From positions 1 to 12,280 of the forward strand of contig PALK01000060.1 of assembly GCA_002710765.1 (NCBI GenBank): 12,280 bases of DNA, read 5' to 3'. Shown here piece after piece: positions 1 through 6,737 of this stretch. The DNA comes from Rickettsiales bacterium. GTDB taxonomy: Bacteria > Pseudomonadota > Alphaproteobacteria > Methylaequorales > Methylaequoraceae. A model generated the notes under the pieces. That model was not told the origin of the DNA and did not search any database. It saw only the letters and a program-made list of their open reading frames with translations. A program made the translations under genes and the position numbers. Each line of letters begins with the position of its first letter. Positions within the stretch are counted from its first letter, which is position 1.

Positions 1-12
1 AATTTAAAATAT

Positions 13-99
13 GCCCGAGTGGTGGAATTGGTAGACACAAGGGACTTAAAATCCCTCGATAGAAATATCGTGCCGGTTCAAGTCCGGCCTCGGGTACCA
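13..99 (+). tRNA. tRNA-Leu (anticodon UAA)
   Basis: A complete cloverleaf can be drawn. The seven-base acceptor stem pairs 13-19 with 89-95, with one G-U pair at its end. The discriminator is A96 and CCA is encoded at 97-99. The anticodon stem 40-44/52-56 encloses the loop CTTAAAA, giving anticodon TAA at 47-49, which reads UUA/UUG leucine codons. A long variable arm (about 57-72) and the T-loop GGTTCAAGTCC fit a class II leucine tRNA. It lies 48 bp upstream of the first gene of the sugar cluster, with no obvious hairpin terminator between them. It may therefore share a transcript with the cluster or mark the edge of a variable island; both are inferences. Confidence 0.97.
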
Positions 100-147
100 T
101 CTAAAAGTAATTAAATCTCAAGGATCATTTAACCAGTAAAGACAGAT

Positions 148-1101
148 ATGAAAAGTCTAATTAATATAGAAAAACTTTCAGATGAAGATGAAATTACGTT
201 TGCTGACTATGTTATATACCGTCTTTTAGATTATCAAGTTGATACTTTTTTTGGTATTACCGGTGGAGGTATTATGTATCTAATAGATTCCCTGGCTCGA
301 AATTCTAAAACTAAATTAGTATCAGTGCATCATGAGTCTTTTGGTGGGCTTGCTGCCGATGCATATTCAAAAGTTAGTAATAATATTGGAGTTGCGCTTG
401 GAACTACTGGGCCTGGTGTAACAAATCTTTTTACTTCTTTATCAGCAGCATGGCAGGATAGTTCAAAAGTACTTTTTATTGGAGGACAGGTAAAGTCTGC
501 TGATTCATCAAGAATAAATAATTTTAAAGTAAGACAAAATGGAACCTTTGAGTTTGATGCTATTGATAACTATAAAAGCATCACGAAGTATTGTGACATT
601 ATTCAAGATGTTGAATCTGGCATTATTCAACTTGAAGAAGCAATACATTCGTTAGATTATAAAAGACCTGGTCCAGCATATATAGAAATTCCCTTAGATG
701 TTCAAGGAAAAAAATTAAAGATAAAAAACATAAAAAAAATTCATTCTTCAATTAAAAAACCTTCTGAAAATCCAAATAGAATGTCTGTTGATTTGAAGGC
801 TTCAGAGAATCCTTTATATATAATAGGTGCAGGTGTTTTAAAAAGTAACTCTGCAAAGAAATTAAGAACATTTCTAGTAGAAAATGATTTACCTTATGTG
901 GTTACACCTCTAGCAATAGGATTTTCAGATTCAAATGATAAAAATTACCTTGGTGTTCTAAGCATAAGAGGAAATCGTTCTGCTAATATTATTAGTCAAC
1001 AAGCTAATACCATTATTATTTTTGGCTGTAGCTTGCATCAACAGATTGTGGGATGGGATCCAAAATTATTTAATCCAAAAGCAAAAAAAAATATGGTTTG
1101 A
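148..1101 (+). CDS. ThDP-dependent acetolactate-synthase-like enzyme, N-terminal part (frame broken at 1083-1091)
   Basis: This is the first part of a thiamine-diphosphate enzyme of the acetolactate synthase/pyruvate decarboxylase superfamily. The pyrimidine-binding domain spans about residues 16-190, with FGITGGG at 35-41, the family's catalytic glutamate as E63 in HHES, and TTGPGVTN shortly after. A middle domain follows (LYIIGAGV, then IIIFGCSL). The frame ends at TGA 1099-1101, just after nine A's at 1083-1091, in the middle of the conserved segment that normally reads as 'F-P-x-A-K-x-I-x-x-D-I-D'. Reading one A fewer joins it exactly to the next frame, giving about 593 residues, the usual size for the family. 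In sugar clusters such proteins include YerE, which adds a two-carbon branch from pyruvate to a CDP-4-keto-3,6-dideoxy sugar; that role here is inference. ATG 148 is the only ATG before the first domain, and no good Shine-Dalgarno is visible. Confidence 0.85.
   Translation: MKSLINIEKLSDEDEITFADYVIYRLLDYQVDTFFGITGGGIMYLIDSLARNSKTKLVSVHHESFGGLAADAYSKVSNNIGVALGTTGPGVTNLFTSLSAAWQDSSKVLFIGGQVKSADSSRINNFKVRQNGTFEFDAIDNYKSITKYCDIIQDVESGIIQLEEAIHSLDYKRPGPAYIEIPLDVQGKKLKIKNIKKIHSSIKKPSENPNRMSVDLKASENPLYIIGAGVLKSNSAKKLRTFLVENDLPYVVTPLAIGFSDSNDKNYLGVLSIRGNRSANIISQQANTIIIFGCSLHQQIVGWDPKLFNPKAKKNMV
1083..1091 (+). other. A9 homopolymer at the frame break of the ThDP gene
   Basis: Nine consecutive A's follow GC and precede TATGG. 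Upstream codons read GCA AAA AAA AAT ATG GTT TGA, which stops. With eight A's they would read GCA AAA AAA ATA TGG TTT GAA, matching the family. The third frame is closed by TAG at 1104-1106, so a -1 ribosomal shift does not rescue the protein. Loss of one A in DNA, RNA or reads, or a +1 shift, is needed. It could be an assembly error, a phase-variable tract, a true null mutation or a transcriptional slippage site. Confidence 0.85.
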
Positions 1102-1930
1102 AATAGACAAAAATGTCACTGATTTAAGATCAAAGCAAATTTCTATTGATGATATTTATAATATTACTGTCGATCAAGCATATGACGCTATCAAGGAAAA
1201 TAGAATTGAAAAAGACTCTCTCAAAAAGTGGAATTCATATGCGCAAGAAATAAAAAGTAATTTTTATAATTACAAAAAGTCCTCAACGGAGTTAGACCTA
1301 TATCATGCAATGGATATTTTGAATAGATATATTGAAAAGTTTTTTTGTATTGCCACGGATGCTGGTCAACCATGGTATATAGTCCCTCAGTCGCTTCGAC
1401 TTTCAGAAGATATACAATTTATCTCATCTGGATCTTTTGGAGCTATGGGGATGACAGTTCCCTATATGATTGGAGCTGGGCAAATAAATCCAGAAAAATC
1501 TGTTCTTGGTGTTATTGGAGATGGATCTTTGATGATGTGTCTTCAAGAACTTTCAACATTGAAAACATATGTATCTAATTTTATTTTAGTCATAGTAAAC
1601 AATAATGGTTATGGATCTATAAGAGGCACGCATAATAAGTTTTTTGAAGGCCGAACTATTGGAACAGATAATTCGAATGGAGTATTTATACCTAATTATG
1701 AATCAATTAGTAATTCATTTGCTATTAAATACAAATCAGCCAAAACACTAGATAAATTAGATAATATTCTAAATGATTATCAAAATGGACAGTTAATTAT
1801 TGAAATTTTTTCAGATAAAGATCAAGATGTTGAGCCACTTGTAGTTAGCAAGATGGATGAATCGGGTAATTTTGTAAATACTTCAATAGATGAAATGTAT
1901 CCCTTCGTTGAATTTAAAAAGTTTAAATAA
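1085..1930 (+). CDS. ThDP-dependent acetolactate-synthase-like enzyme, C-terminal part (continuation in +1 frame)
   Basis: This is the second part of the gene starting at 148, reached only by skipping one base in the A-run at 1083-1091. The open frame extends back to a TTG at 1022, but the 20 residues before the A-run look like out-of-frame sequence. From IWFEIDKN onward it continues the middle domain and then the ThDP pyrophosphate-binding domain. In joined numbering the Mg-ThDP motif runs from GDGS at 457-460 to NNNGYG at 484-489, the family's GDG-to-NN pattern at normal spacing. The helix after GDGS (QELSTL) and the C-terminal end look intact, so apart from the one-base shift the enzyme appears complete. 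Its TAA at 1928-1930 overlaps the ATG of the next gene by one base (TAATG), suggesting translational coupling. There is no good internal start with a ribosome site, so independent translation of this half is unlikely. Confidence 0.8.
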   Translation, partial: KKIWFEIDKNVTDLRSKQISIDDIYNITVDQAYDAIKENRIEKDSLKKWNSYAQEIKSNFYNYKKSSTELDLYHAMDILNRYIEKFFCIATDAGQPWYIVPQSLRLSEDIQFISSGSFGAMGMTVPYMIGAGQINPEKSVLGVIGDGSLMMCLQELSTLKTYVSNFILVIVNNNGYGSIRGTHNKFFEGRTIGTDNSNGVFIPNYESISNSFAIKYKSAKTLDKLDNILNDYQNGQLIIEIFSDKDQDVEPLVVSKMDESGNFVNTSIDEMYPFVEFKKFK

Positions 1931-3243
1931 TGATTTTAGATAAGTTAAGTAATTTTAAAATCAATAAAGATGAATGGCTTTTGATAGACTTACGAACTGA
2001 TATCCCTGATCTAGGTCCAGGTAGTGATGCAATAAATAGACATACTCAATATTCAAATCCTGTAGCAATTTTAAATAAAGATAACATTGAGGGAATAGGT
2101 GCAGGATTTACGCTAGGTCTTGGAAATAATTTAATTTGCAGCGCAATAGAAGATATTTTAAATGCTTGGGATGGGCAAACGTTGCGTGATATTGCAGTAC
2201 ATAATTCAACTAGCATATATGATGCTATTTCTAATCCTCACCAAATAAGATGGTTGTCACCTAATGCTGGCGTTAATTATCAGGCTGTTGGAATAATTAT
2301 GAACACAATAATTGATTGGATTGGTAAAGCTGAAAAAATGCCAGCTTGGTTAATGTTTGCCAAGTTAAACAAAGATGAGTTTCATAGGTTTTATGACGAA
2401 CCAATTAACTTATCCCACATCATGAAAAAAGAAGACTATTTATTTTCGCAAAATATCGTAAATGATAATTACAAAGATAAAGCTATTACTGCTTATCATA
2501 CTACTTGGATAGGATCTTCATCCAAAGAATTGGCAAATGAAATAAACACCATAAATAAATTAAAAGGAATTAAATTATTCAAGCTAAAAATTGGAAATGA
2601 TATAGATATCTTTATAAAAAAAATTCAAGAATTAAAGTCACTTTTGCCTAAAGACATCTTGCTTTGTACAGACGCTAATCAAACAATGAATTTAAATTCA
2701 GCAAAAAAGTTTGTTTCTAATGCAGATTCATTAGACCTTCTATGGTTAGAAGAACCTTTTGCACCGGATAATGTAGATGCTTTTAAAAAATTAATAGACT
2801 ATAAAAATGCAAATAATTTTAAAATAGAGATTGTGACAGGAGAAAATTGTCCTTCCCCACATATTGCTGCTGCTCTTATGAAGATTGGTATAAATCGTTT
2901 TCAGGCTGACCCGTGTAGAATGATGGGCTTCATTGACATAATTCTTGTATCTCAACTTGGTAGATTTTTTAATGTTCCAATTACACCTCATGCAGGAGGA
3001 TCTTGTCTAGATGAACTTTCGTTGCATATTAGTTTTTATGATCAAATTCATAATAATTTAGATATAAGCAAGGCATTAATTGAAAATGTAGGATTTTGTT
3101 CACATTTTATGAAGTATCCAAGTGTTGTAAGTGATGGTAAAATTCATGCTCCAACAGAGCCTGGACTTTTAGTTGGATTTGATAGGGAAGTTAGTAAAAA
3201 ATTCATAAATTATAAAAAGGGTATCACATGGCTGAAGCTTTGA
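1930..3243 (+). CDS. Enolase-superfamily sugar-acid dehydratase, L-fuconate dehydratase-like
   Basis: Members of this mandelate-racemase subgroup remove water from a six-carbon aldonate to give a 2-keto-3-deoxy acid, using Mg2+ in the cytoplasm. The 437-residue protein matches the fuconate dehydratase (FucD/ENOSF1) pattern throughout: TDIPDLGPGSDAIN near 23-36, IRWLSPNAGVNYQA near 106-119, then the barrel. The catalytic set appears complete: K218 and K220 in FKLK, metal ligands D248 (TDAN), E274 (LEEPF) and E305 (TGEN), and the D327/H354 dyad (QADP, TPHAGG). These positions are close to those I recall for Xanthomonas FucD. The gene starts one base inside the previous stop and overlaps the next gene by 16 nt. 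A catabolic-type dehydratase inside a polysaccharide cluster is unexpected. The exact sugar acid cannot be read from sequence, and fuconate is only the nearest known substrate. Confidence 0.9.
   Translation: MILDKLSNFKINKDEWLLIDLRTDIPDLGPGSDAINRHTQYSNPVAILNKDNIEGIGAGFTLGLGNNLICSAIEDILNAWDGQTLRDIAVHNSTSIYDAISNPHQIRWLSPNAGVNYQAVGIIMNTIIDWIGKAEKMPAWLMFAKLNKDEFHRFYDEPINLSHIMKKEDYLFSQNIVNDNYKDKAITAYHTTWIGSSSKELANEINTINKLKGIKLFKLKIGNDIDIFIKKIQELKSLLPKDILLCTDANQTMNLNSAKKFVSNADSLDLLWLEEPFAPDNVDAFKKLIDYKNANNFKIEIVTGENCPSPHIAAALMKIGINRFQADPCRMMGFIDIILVSQLGRFFNVPITPHAGGSCLDELSLHISFYDQIHNNLDISKALIENVGFCSHFMKYPSVVSDGKIHAPTEPGLLVGFDREVSKKFINYKKGITWLKL
3217..3221 (+). promoter_or_regulatory. Ribosome binding site for the polyol dehydrogenase gene
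   Basis: AAGGG lies six bases before the ATG at 3228, inside the end of the preceding gene. It supports that start and hence a 16-nt gene overlap. Confidence 0.6.
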
Positions 3244-4313
3244 TTGTTGGTGCAGGTGCAATTGGTAGAGGATATCTTCCATGGGAACTTAAAAATTTTG
3301 AACTTACGTTTCTTGATTCAAATAAAGATTTAATAAAGAGTTTAAAAGAAAATTGTGGTTACAACACTTTCATGTCTTTTGATACGCATCTAGAAAAATA
3401 TAAAGTGGATAATGCTGAATTCGTATCTTCTATTAGTGATATAAACTTAGATAATTTTGATATTGCAATAATTTGTGTTGGGCCAAGAAACTTAAAGTAT
3501 CTTCCTCGAGAGCTAGGACAATTAAAGTGCCCCATCTATAGTCTTGAGAACGACTCTGAAACAGTTTTTGAATTAAGAGATCTTTTTGATAAAGCAGATA
3601 TATATTTTGGTGTTCCTGATGTAATTACCTCTTTAACAGCTTCTCCTGAAAATATAAAAGATGATGTTAATGCACTTCATACTGAAAATGGAGTTTTATA
3701 TTTGGAAGATCACGGAGATATAAAAAGAGAACTTAAAGACTTAATGCCTAAAGTTGAATGGATTAGTAAAGAGAGAATGATTAAAGAATGGGATGCAAAA
3801 CTATATATTCACAATACACCACACTGCATAGCAGCATTTTATGGTTACTTAAATAACTGTGAATATGTTCATGATGCTCTAGCAATAGATTCAGTTAAAT
3901 TAAAGCTTAATGGAGTTGTTGATGAGGTATTGCAAACATTAAAAATTTTAACAAATCATGATCACGACTTTCTTGAATGGTATGCTGAGAAAGAAATTTC
4001 AAGATTTAGCAATAAATTACTATACGATCCAGTTAAGAGGGTTGCAAGACAACCCTTAAGAAAGCTTGCTCCAGGTGGAAGATTAGTTGGAATTTTAAAA
4101 CTTTGCTTACAAGCTGGGGTTATGCCTATTAATTTAGCAAATGGTATAGCAGCATCCCTAAAGTATGATTTCGATGATGATGAGGATTCTGTTTATTTAA
4201 AAAATATTAATTACATTGGTATTGAAGCTTTTTTAAGTTTCATGATAAAAGTTAATCCTAATTCGATCGAAGGCGAATGGATAATAAATGCATACAAAAA
4301 TTTTAAATCTTAG
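3228..4313 (+). CDS. Mannitol-1-phosphate 5-dehydrogenase-like polyol dehydrogenase
   Basis: This is an NAD(P)-dependent long-chain polyol dehydrogenase of the MtlD/UxaB/UxuB group, which interconverts ketose or keto-acid forms with polyols or aldonates. The N-terminal Rossmann motif is GAGAIGRG at 8-15. The catalytic signature K-x5-N-x2-H is present as K191, N196 and H199 (KLYIHNTPH), with the same spacing as K295/N300/H303 of Pseudomonas fluorescens mannitol dehydrogenase. RVARQPLRKL at 271-280 followed by RLVG matches MtlD's 'RVxRDPxRKLxxxDRLVG'. At 361 residues it is close to MtlD length (about 380). It overlaps the preceding dehydratase gene by 16 nt and is followed after one base by the phosphatase gene. 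The order dehydrogenase, phosphatase, nucleotidyltransferase would suit making and then processing a phosphorylated polyol or reduced sugar; that is inference. Its substrate is unknown. Confidence 0.88.
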   Translation: MAEALIVGAGAIGRGYLPWELKNFELTFLDSNKDLIKSLKENCGYNTFMSFDTHLEKYKVDNAEFVSSISDINLDNFDIAIICVGPRNLKYLPRELGQLKCPIYSLENDSETVFELRDLFDKADIYFGVPDVITSLTASPENIKDDVNALHTENGVLYLEDHGDIKRELKDLMPKVEWISKERMIKEWDAKLYIHNTPHCIAAFYGYLNNCEYVHDALAIDSVKLKLNGVVDEVLQTLKILTNHDHDFLEWYAEKEISRFSNKLLYDPVKRVARQPLRKLAPGGRLVGILKLCLQAGVMPINLANGIAASLKYDFDDDEDSVYLKNINYIGIEAFLSFMIKVNPNSIEGEWIINAYKNFKS

Positions 4314-4314
4314 T

Positions 4315-5124
4315 ATGGAAAATTTAATTACAAAAATAGCATTTGTAGCTGCAAAATATTTAGATTCTAATAGTGTTTCCAATGAAGTTTTGTTAAAAAA
4401 GAATAACAACTCAAGAGACGTTGTAACCGAATTAGATTATTTATTAAATGAAAATATTAAAAAAGTAATTCTTGAAGAAATATCAAATGCTTTAATCCTC
4501 TCTGAAGAAGATGAAATTTGTAATAAAAGTAATTATTTTAAAGATTTAACTTTTGTAATCGATCCCCTTGATGGATCACAAAATTTTTCACTAGGATTTC
4601 CTTTTTACTCTTCATTAGTGGCAGCAATTGAAAATAATAAGATTATAGCAAGCGCAGCAGTCTCAAGTTTTAATGAGCAAATGATTATATGGGATAAAGT
4701 TAATGGATTAAAATCAAATTTTCAAAATGTTAAATCAAAAAGTATATCGCCTTCATATTTTGCTTATTCACCTATAAAGACTAGCTTAAATGATGATTTT
4801 ATCTATAAAATAATTCGTAATATTGATAAACACTCTTCAGGTATATATAGATGGGGCTCTGCATCTAACGGCATCCTTGAATTATTAAATGGTCGCATTC
4901 AATCATTTATAGGTTATGAAATAAGAATATGGGATTGTTTGGCTTTTTTACCAATCCTTCTTAATGCTGGAATTAATTCCGCATTCTACATCGAAGGAAT
5001 GAATATGACCCTCATTGCTAGCTCTGATATAAAACATTATGAATCTTTAAAAAAAACTTTCGAAAAAAATAATATTTATCTTAAAGATTATTCTTCAGTT
5101 GAGGTAAGCATTAAAAATGAATAG
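4315..5124 (+). CDS. Inositol monophosphatase/CysQ-family phosphatase
   Basis: A Mg2+-dependent, Li+-sensitive-fold phosphatase that would hydrolyse a small phosphorylated sugar, polyol or nucleotide in the cytoplasm. From the ATG at 4315 it has 269 residues, normal for the family. Metal-binding motifs are present in order: the glutamates of SEED at 63-66, DPLDGSQNF at 83-91 (family DPxDGTxNF) and WDCLAF at 206-211 (family WDxAA). An upstream in-frame ATG at 4288 would add nine residues and overlap the previous gene by 26 nt. I prefer 4315 because the extra residues do not look conserved and the ATG sits one base after the preceding TAG, but neither start has a strong ribosome site. Its end overlaps the next gene by 8 nt. 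Given the neighbours, a sugar- or polyol-phosphate is more likely than PAP or inositol phosphate, but this is not proven. Confidence 0.9.
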   Translation: MENLITKIAFVAAKYLDSNSVSNEVLLKKNNNSRDVVTELDYLLNENIKKVILEEISNALILSEEDEICNKSNYFKDLTFVIDPLDGSQNFSLGFPFYSSLVAAIENNKIIASAAVSSFNEQMIIWDKVNGLKSNFQNVKSKSISPSYFAYSPIKTSLNDDFIYKIIRNIDKHSSGIYRWGSASNGILELLNGRIQSFIGYEIRIWDCLAFLPILLNAGINSAFYIEGMNMTLIASSDIKHYESLKKTFEKNNIYLKDYSSVEVSIKNE

Positions 5125-5800
5125 TATTTATTTATTTTGTGGTGGAAATAAAAATTATCCAAATGGTAAATCAAAACCACTTCAAAAATTTGCTGATGGC
5201 AATGAACTAATATTGGATAATTATCGGCATATTGAAAAGTATTTCGATAAAATTACATATGTTGTTGAACATGATGAAATCGATTTGTATAAAGAAATTC
5301 TTTCAAAATCTAACCTAGATGCACAAATTTTGAAAGTAAAAAATGAAACGTCCACACTTCAAAAACTTAGAAATGCTTGTGATTTAATGGATGAAGAATA
5401 CGCCTCGTTTAGCTATCCAGATATATTTTGCAGCAAAAACTTTTGGAGTATTTCCAAGGATAAAGATTTTACTATTTCTAGAGTTTCAATCTCATCAAGG
5501 TTCCCAAGAATTTACTCTGATATTTTTACAAATGTTGTAAAGGGAATATCTAATTACCAATCTCGTGTTCCAGCAAATCCTCATTATATTTTTGGTGGTA
5601 AATTTGATTTTAATGTTGAGCAACTCAAAAAATTTATCATAGATTTTAAAATAGAAAACAAAAATTTAGAGATAGATTTCTTAGATGAATTAGCACTAAA
5701 AAAAACAATTCATTTAAAAACAATATTTGAAGAATGGTTCAATATTGATTCAGATAGAGATTATTCAAATATGATGAAACTATATGGCAAAGACACCTAA
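5117..5800 (+). CDS. Divergent sugar-phosphate nucleotidyltransferase-like protein
   Basis: The 227-residue protein looks like a GT-A-fold nucleotidyltransferase with an atypical signature. The N-terminus has FCGGNKNYPNGKSKPL at 7-22 instead of the usual GGxGTRLxPxTxxxPKPL, keeping the diglycine, a basic residue and the K-P pair. YPDIF at 100-104 sits where the metal-binding aspartate is expected, FGGKFDF at 159-165 resembles the product-site strand, and WFNIDSDRDY at 207-216 resembles the C-terminal 'W-x-D-I-D-T-x-E-D-Y' of these enzymes. It would activate a phosphorylated sugar or polyol with an NTP (base unknown). It resembles in general form the small cytidylyltransferases of capsule clusters such as Campylobacter Cj1416, but I cannot confirm close kinship. 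It overlaps the phosphatase gene by 8 nt and the SDR gene by 17 nt. The fold call is reasonably safe; activity and substrate are guesses. Confidence 0.65.
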   Translation: MNSIYLFCGGNKNYPNGKSKPLQKFADGNELILDNYRHIEKYFDKITYVVEHDEIDLYKEILSKSNLDAQILKVKNETSTLQKLRNACDLMDEEYASFSYPDIFCSKNFWSISKDKDFTISRVSISSRFPRIYSDIFTNVVKGISNYQSRVPANPHYIFGGKFDFNVEQLKKFIIDFKIENKNLEIDFLDELALKKTIHLKTIFEEWFNIDSDRDYSNMMKLYGKDT

Positions 5801-6683
5801 AGTAGTATTAACAGGTGCGTCAGGCTGGTACGGAAACTCTTTTATTTATTCTTTTGTAAATAAGTTTGGCTTCGAAAATATTCATAACTTACTTCTTTTA
5901 ACTTCTGATGGTAGAAATATTTATCATAAATTACTGAACCGTTCTTTTACTACATTTAGTCTGAATAAATTTGAAGATAATTTTAAAAGTTTCGAAAAAT
6001 TTAAAGACTCAGACTTATTTGTTCAAGCTGCGTTTTTAACTAGAGATAAAATTAACAAATATGGCAAAAAAAAATATGAAAATATTAATTATCAAATCAT
6101 TGAAGACTCAGAAAGATTATTTAATTACATAAATCCATTAACTAGAGTTTTAATATCTAGCGGGGCTGTTGAGGATAATAATGATTTATATGGAAGGATT
6201 AAATGTTTTGAGGAGAATTCAGTAATTGGTTCTAAGTGCTCCTCTAAAATTATATTCAGAGTATATGGGGCAATGGGAATTAATACACCGTTATCAGATT
6301 GGTCTGCAATAGCAGATTTAATATCTTCATCAAATAAATTAAATAGCGTAAATTTAAAAAGTACTAAAAATATTGTTAGAGGATATGTCTCATTTGAAAA
6401 ATTATCAGAATTAATAATAAAAATGTCAATTTTCAAATTAGAAAAGCTCAATCTAACAATTCCTGCCATTGAGCATGTCAGTAGTTTGCATGAAATAGCT
6501 AAAATGATTTCTCAAATAGGTAAATCAAAATTTATTCACAAAGGTATCAATCTTGAAGAAATGCCAGACATTTACACAGCAGATTCAACTAAATTTCTGA
6601 ACATTTTAGATAAGTATGATATTGACAGAACATCTTTAATTGAAGATATAACAAAAACGATGCAGTCTCCTCACTTGCAATAG
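5784..6683 (+). CDS. Extended SDR: NAD-dependent sugar epimerase/dehydratase/reductase
   Basis: The Rossmann motif is TGASGWYG at 10-17 (TGxxGxxG). The catalytic triad is visible as serine in SSG at 125-127 and Y136-x3-K140 (YGRIK). A QAAF at 81-84 replaces the usual HxAA. At 299 residues it is somewhat short for NDP-sugar epimerases and similar in size to 4-ketoreductases such as YerF, AbeD-type or RmlD proteins. It probably reduces or epimerises an NDP-sugar made by the neighbours. Codons 94-96 (Lys-Lys-Lys) are encoded by an A9 run at 6066-6074 that shares a 15-base sequence with the frameshift point of the ThDP gene. The gene overlaps its upstream neighbour by 17 nt and ends the tightly packed six-gene block; a 54-bp gap follows. 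The reaction cannot be fixed from sequence. Confidence 0.83.
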   Translation: MAKTPKVVLTGASGWYGNSFIYSFVNKFGFENIHNLLLLTSDGRNIYHKLLNRSFTTFSLNKFEDNFKSFEKFKDSDLFVQAAFLTRDKINKYGKKKYENINYQIIEDSERLFNYINPLTRVLISSGAVEDNNDLYGRIKCFEENSVIGSKCSSKIIFRVYGAMGINTPLSDWSAIADLISSSNKLNSVNLKSTKNIVRGYVSFEKLSELIIKMSIFKLEKLNLTIPAIEHVSSLHEIAKMISQIGKSKFIHKGINLEEMPDIYTADSTKFLNILDKYDIDRTSLIEDITKTMQSPHLQ

Positions 6684-6737
6684 ATTAAAATCTCATTCTA
6701 GACTAAAATTAGCAAATTATTACTACAAAATTATTAA

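Noticed and set aside
1345..1578. 77-residue open frame inside the ThDP gene
   Set aside because: A shadow frame lying wholly within the conserved cofactor domain; composition unlike a protein and no ribosome site.
2791..2991. Minus-strand open frame opposite the sugar-acid dehydratase gene
   Set aside because: Antisense to conserved catalytic residues; no motif or start signal.
4288..4314. Upstream ATG start for the phosphatase gene
   Set aside because: Would add nine non-conserved residues and a 26-nt overlap; ATG 4315 directly after the previous stop fits the domain start better, although this is not certain.
6125..6469. 114-residue minus-strand open frame opposite the SDR gene
   Set aside because: Runs antisense through the YxxxK region of a clear SDR; no recognisable feature of its own.
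6684..6737. Terminator or promoter in the gap before rfbF
   Set aside because: No GC stem with a T tract and no paired -35/-10 seen in the 54 bp.
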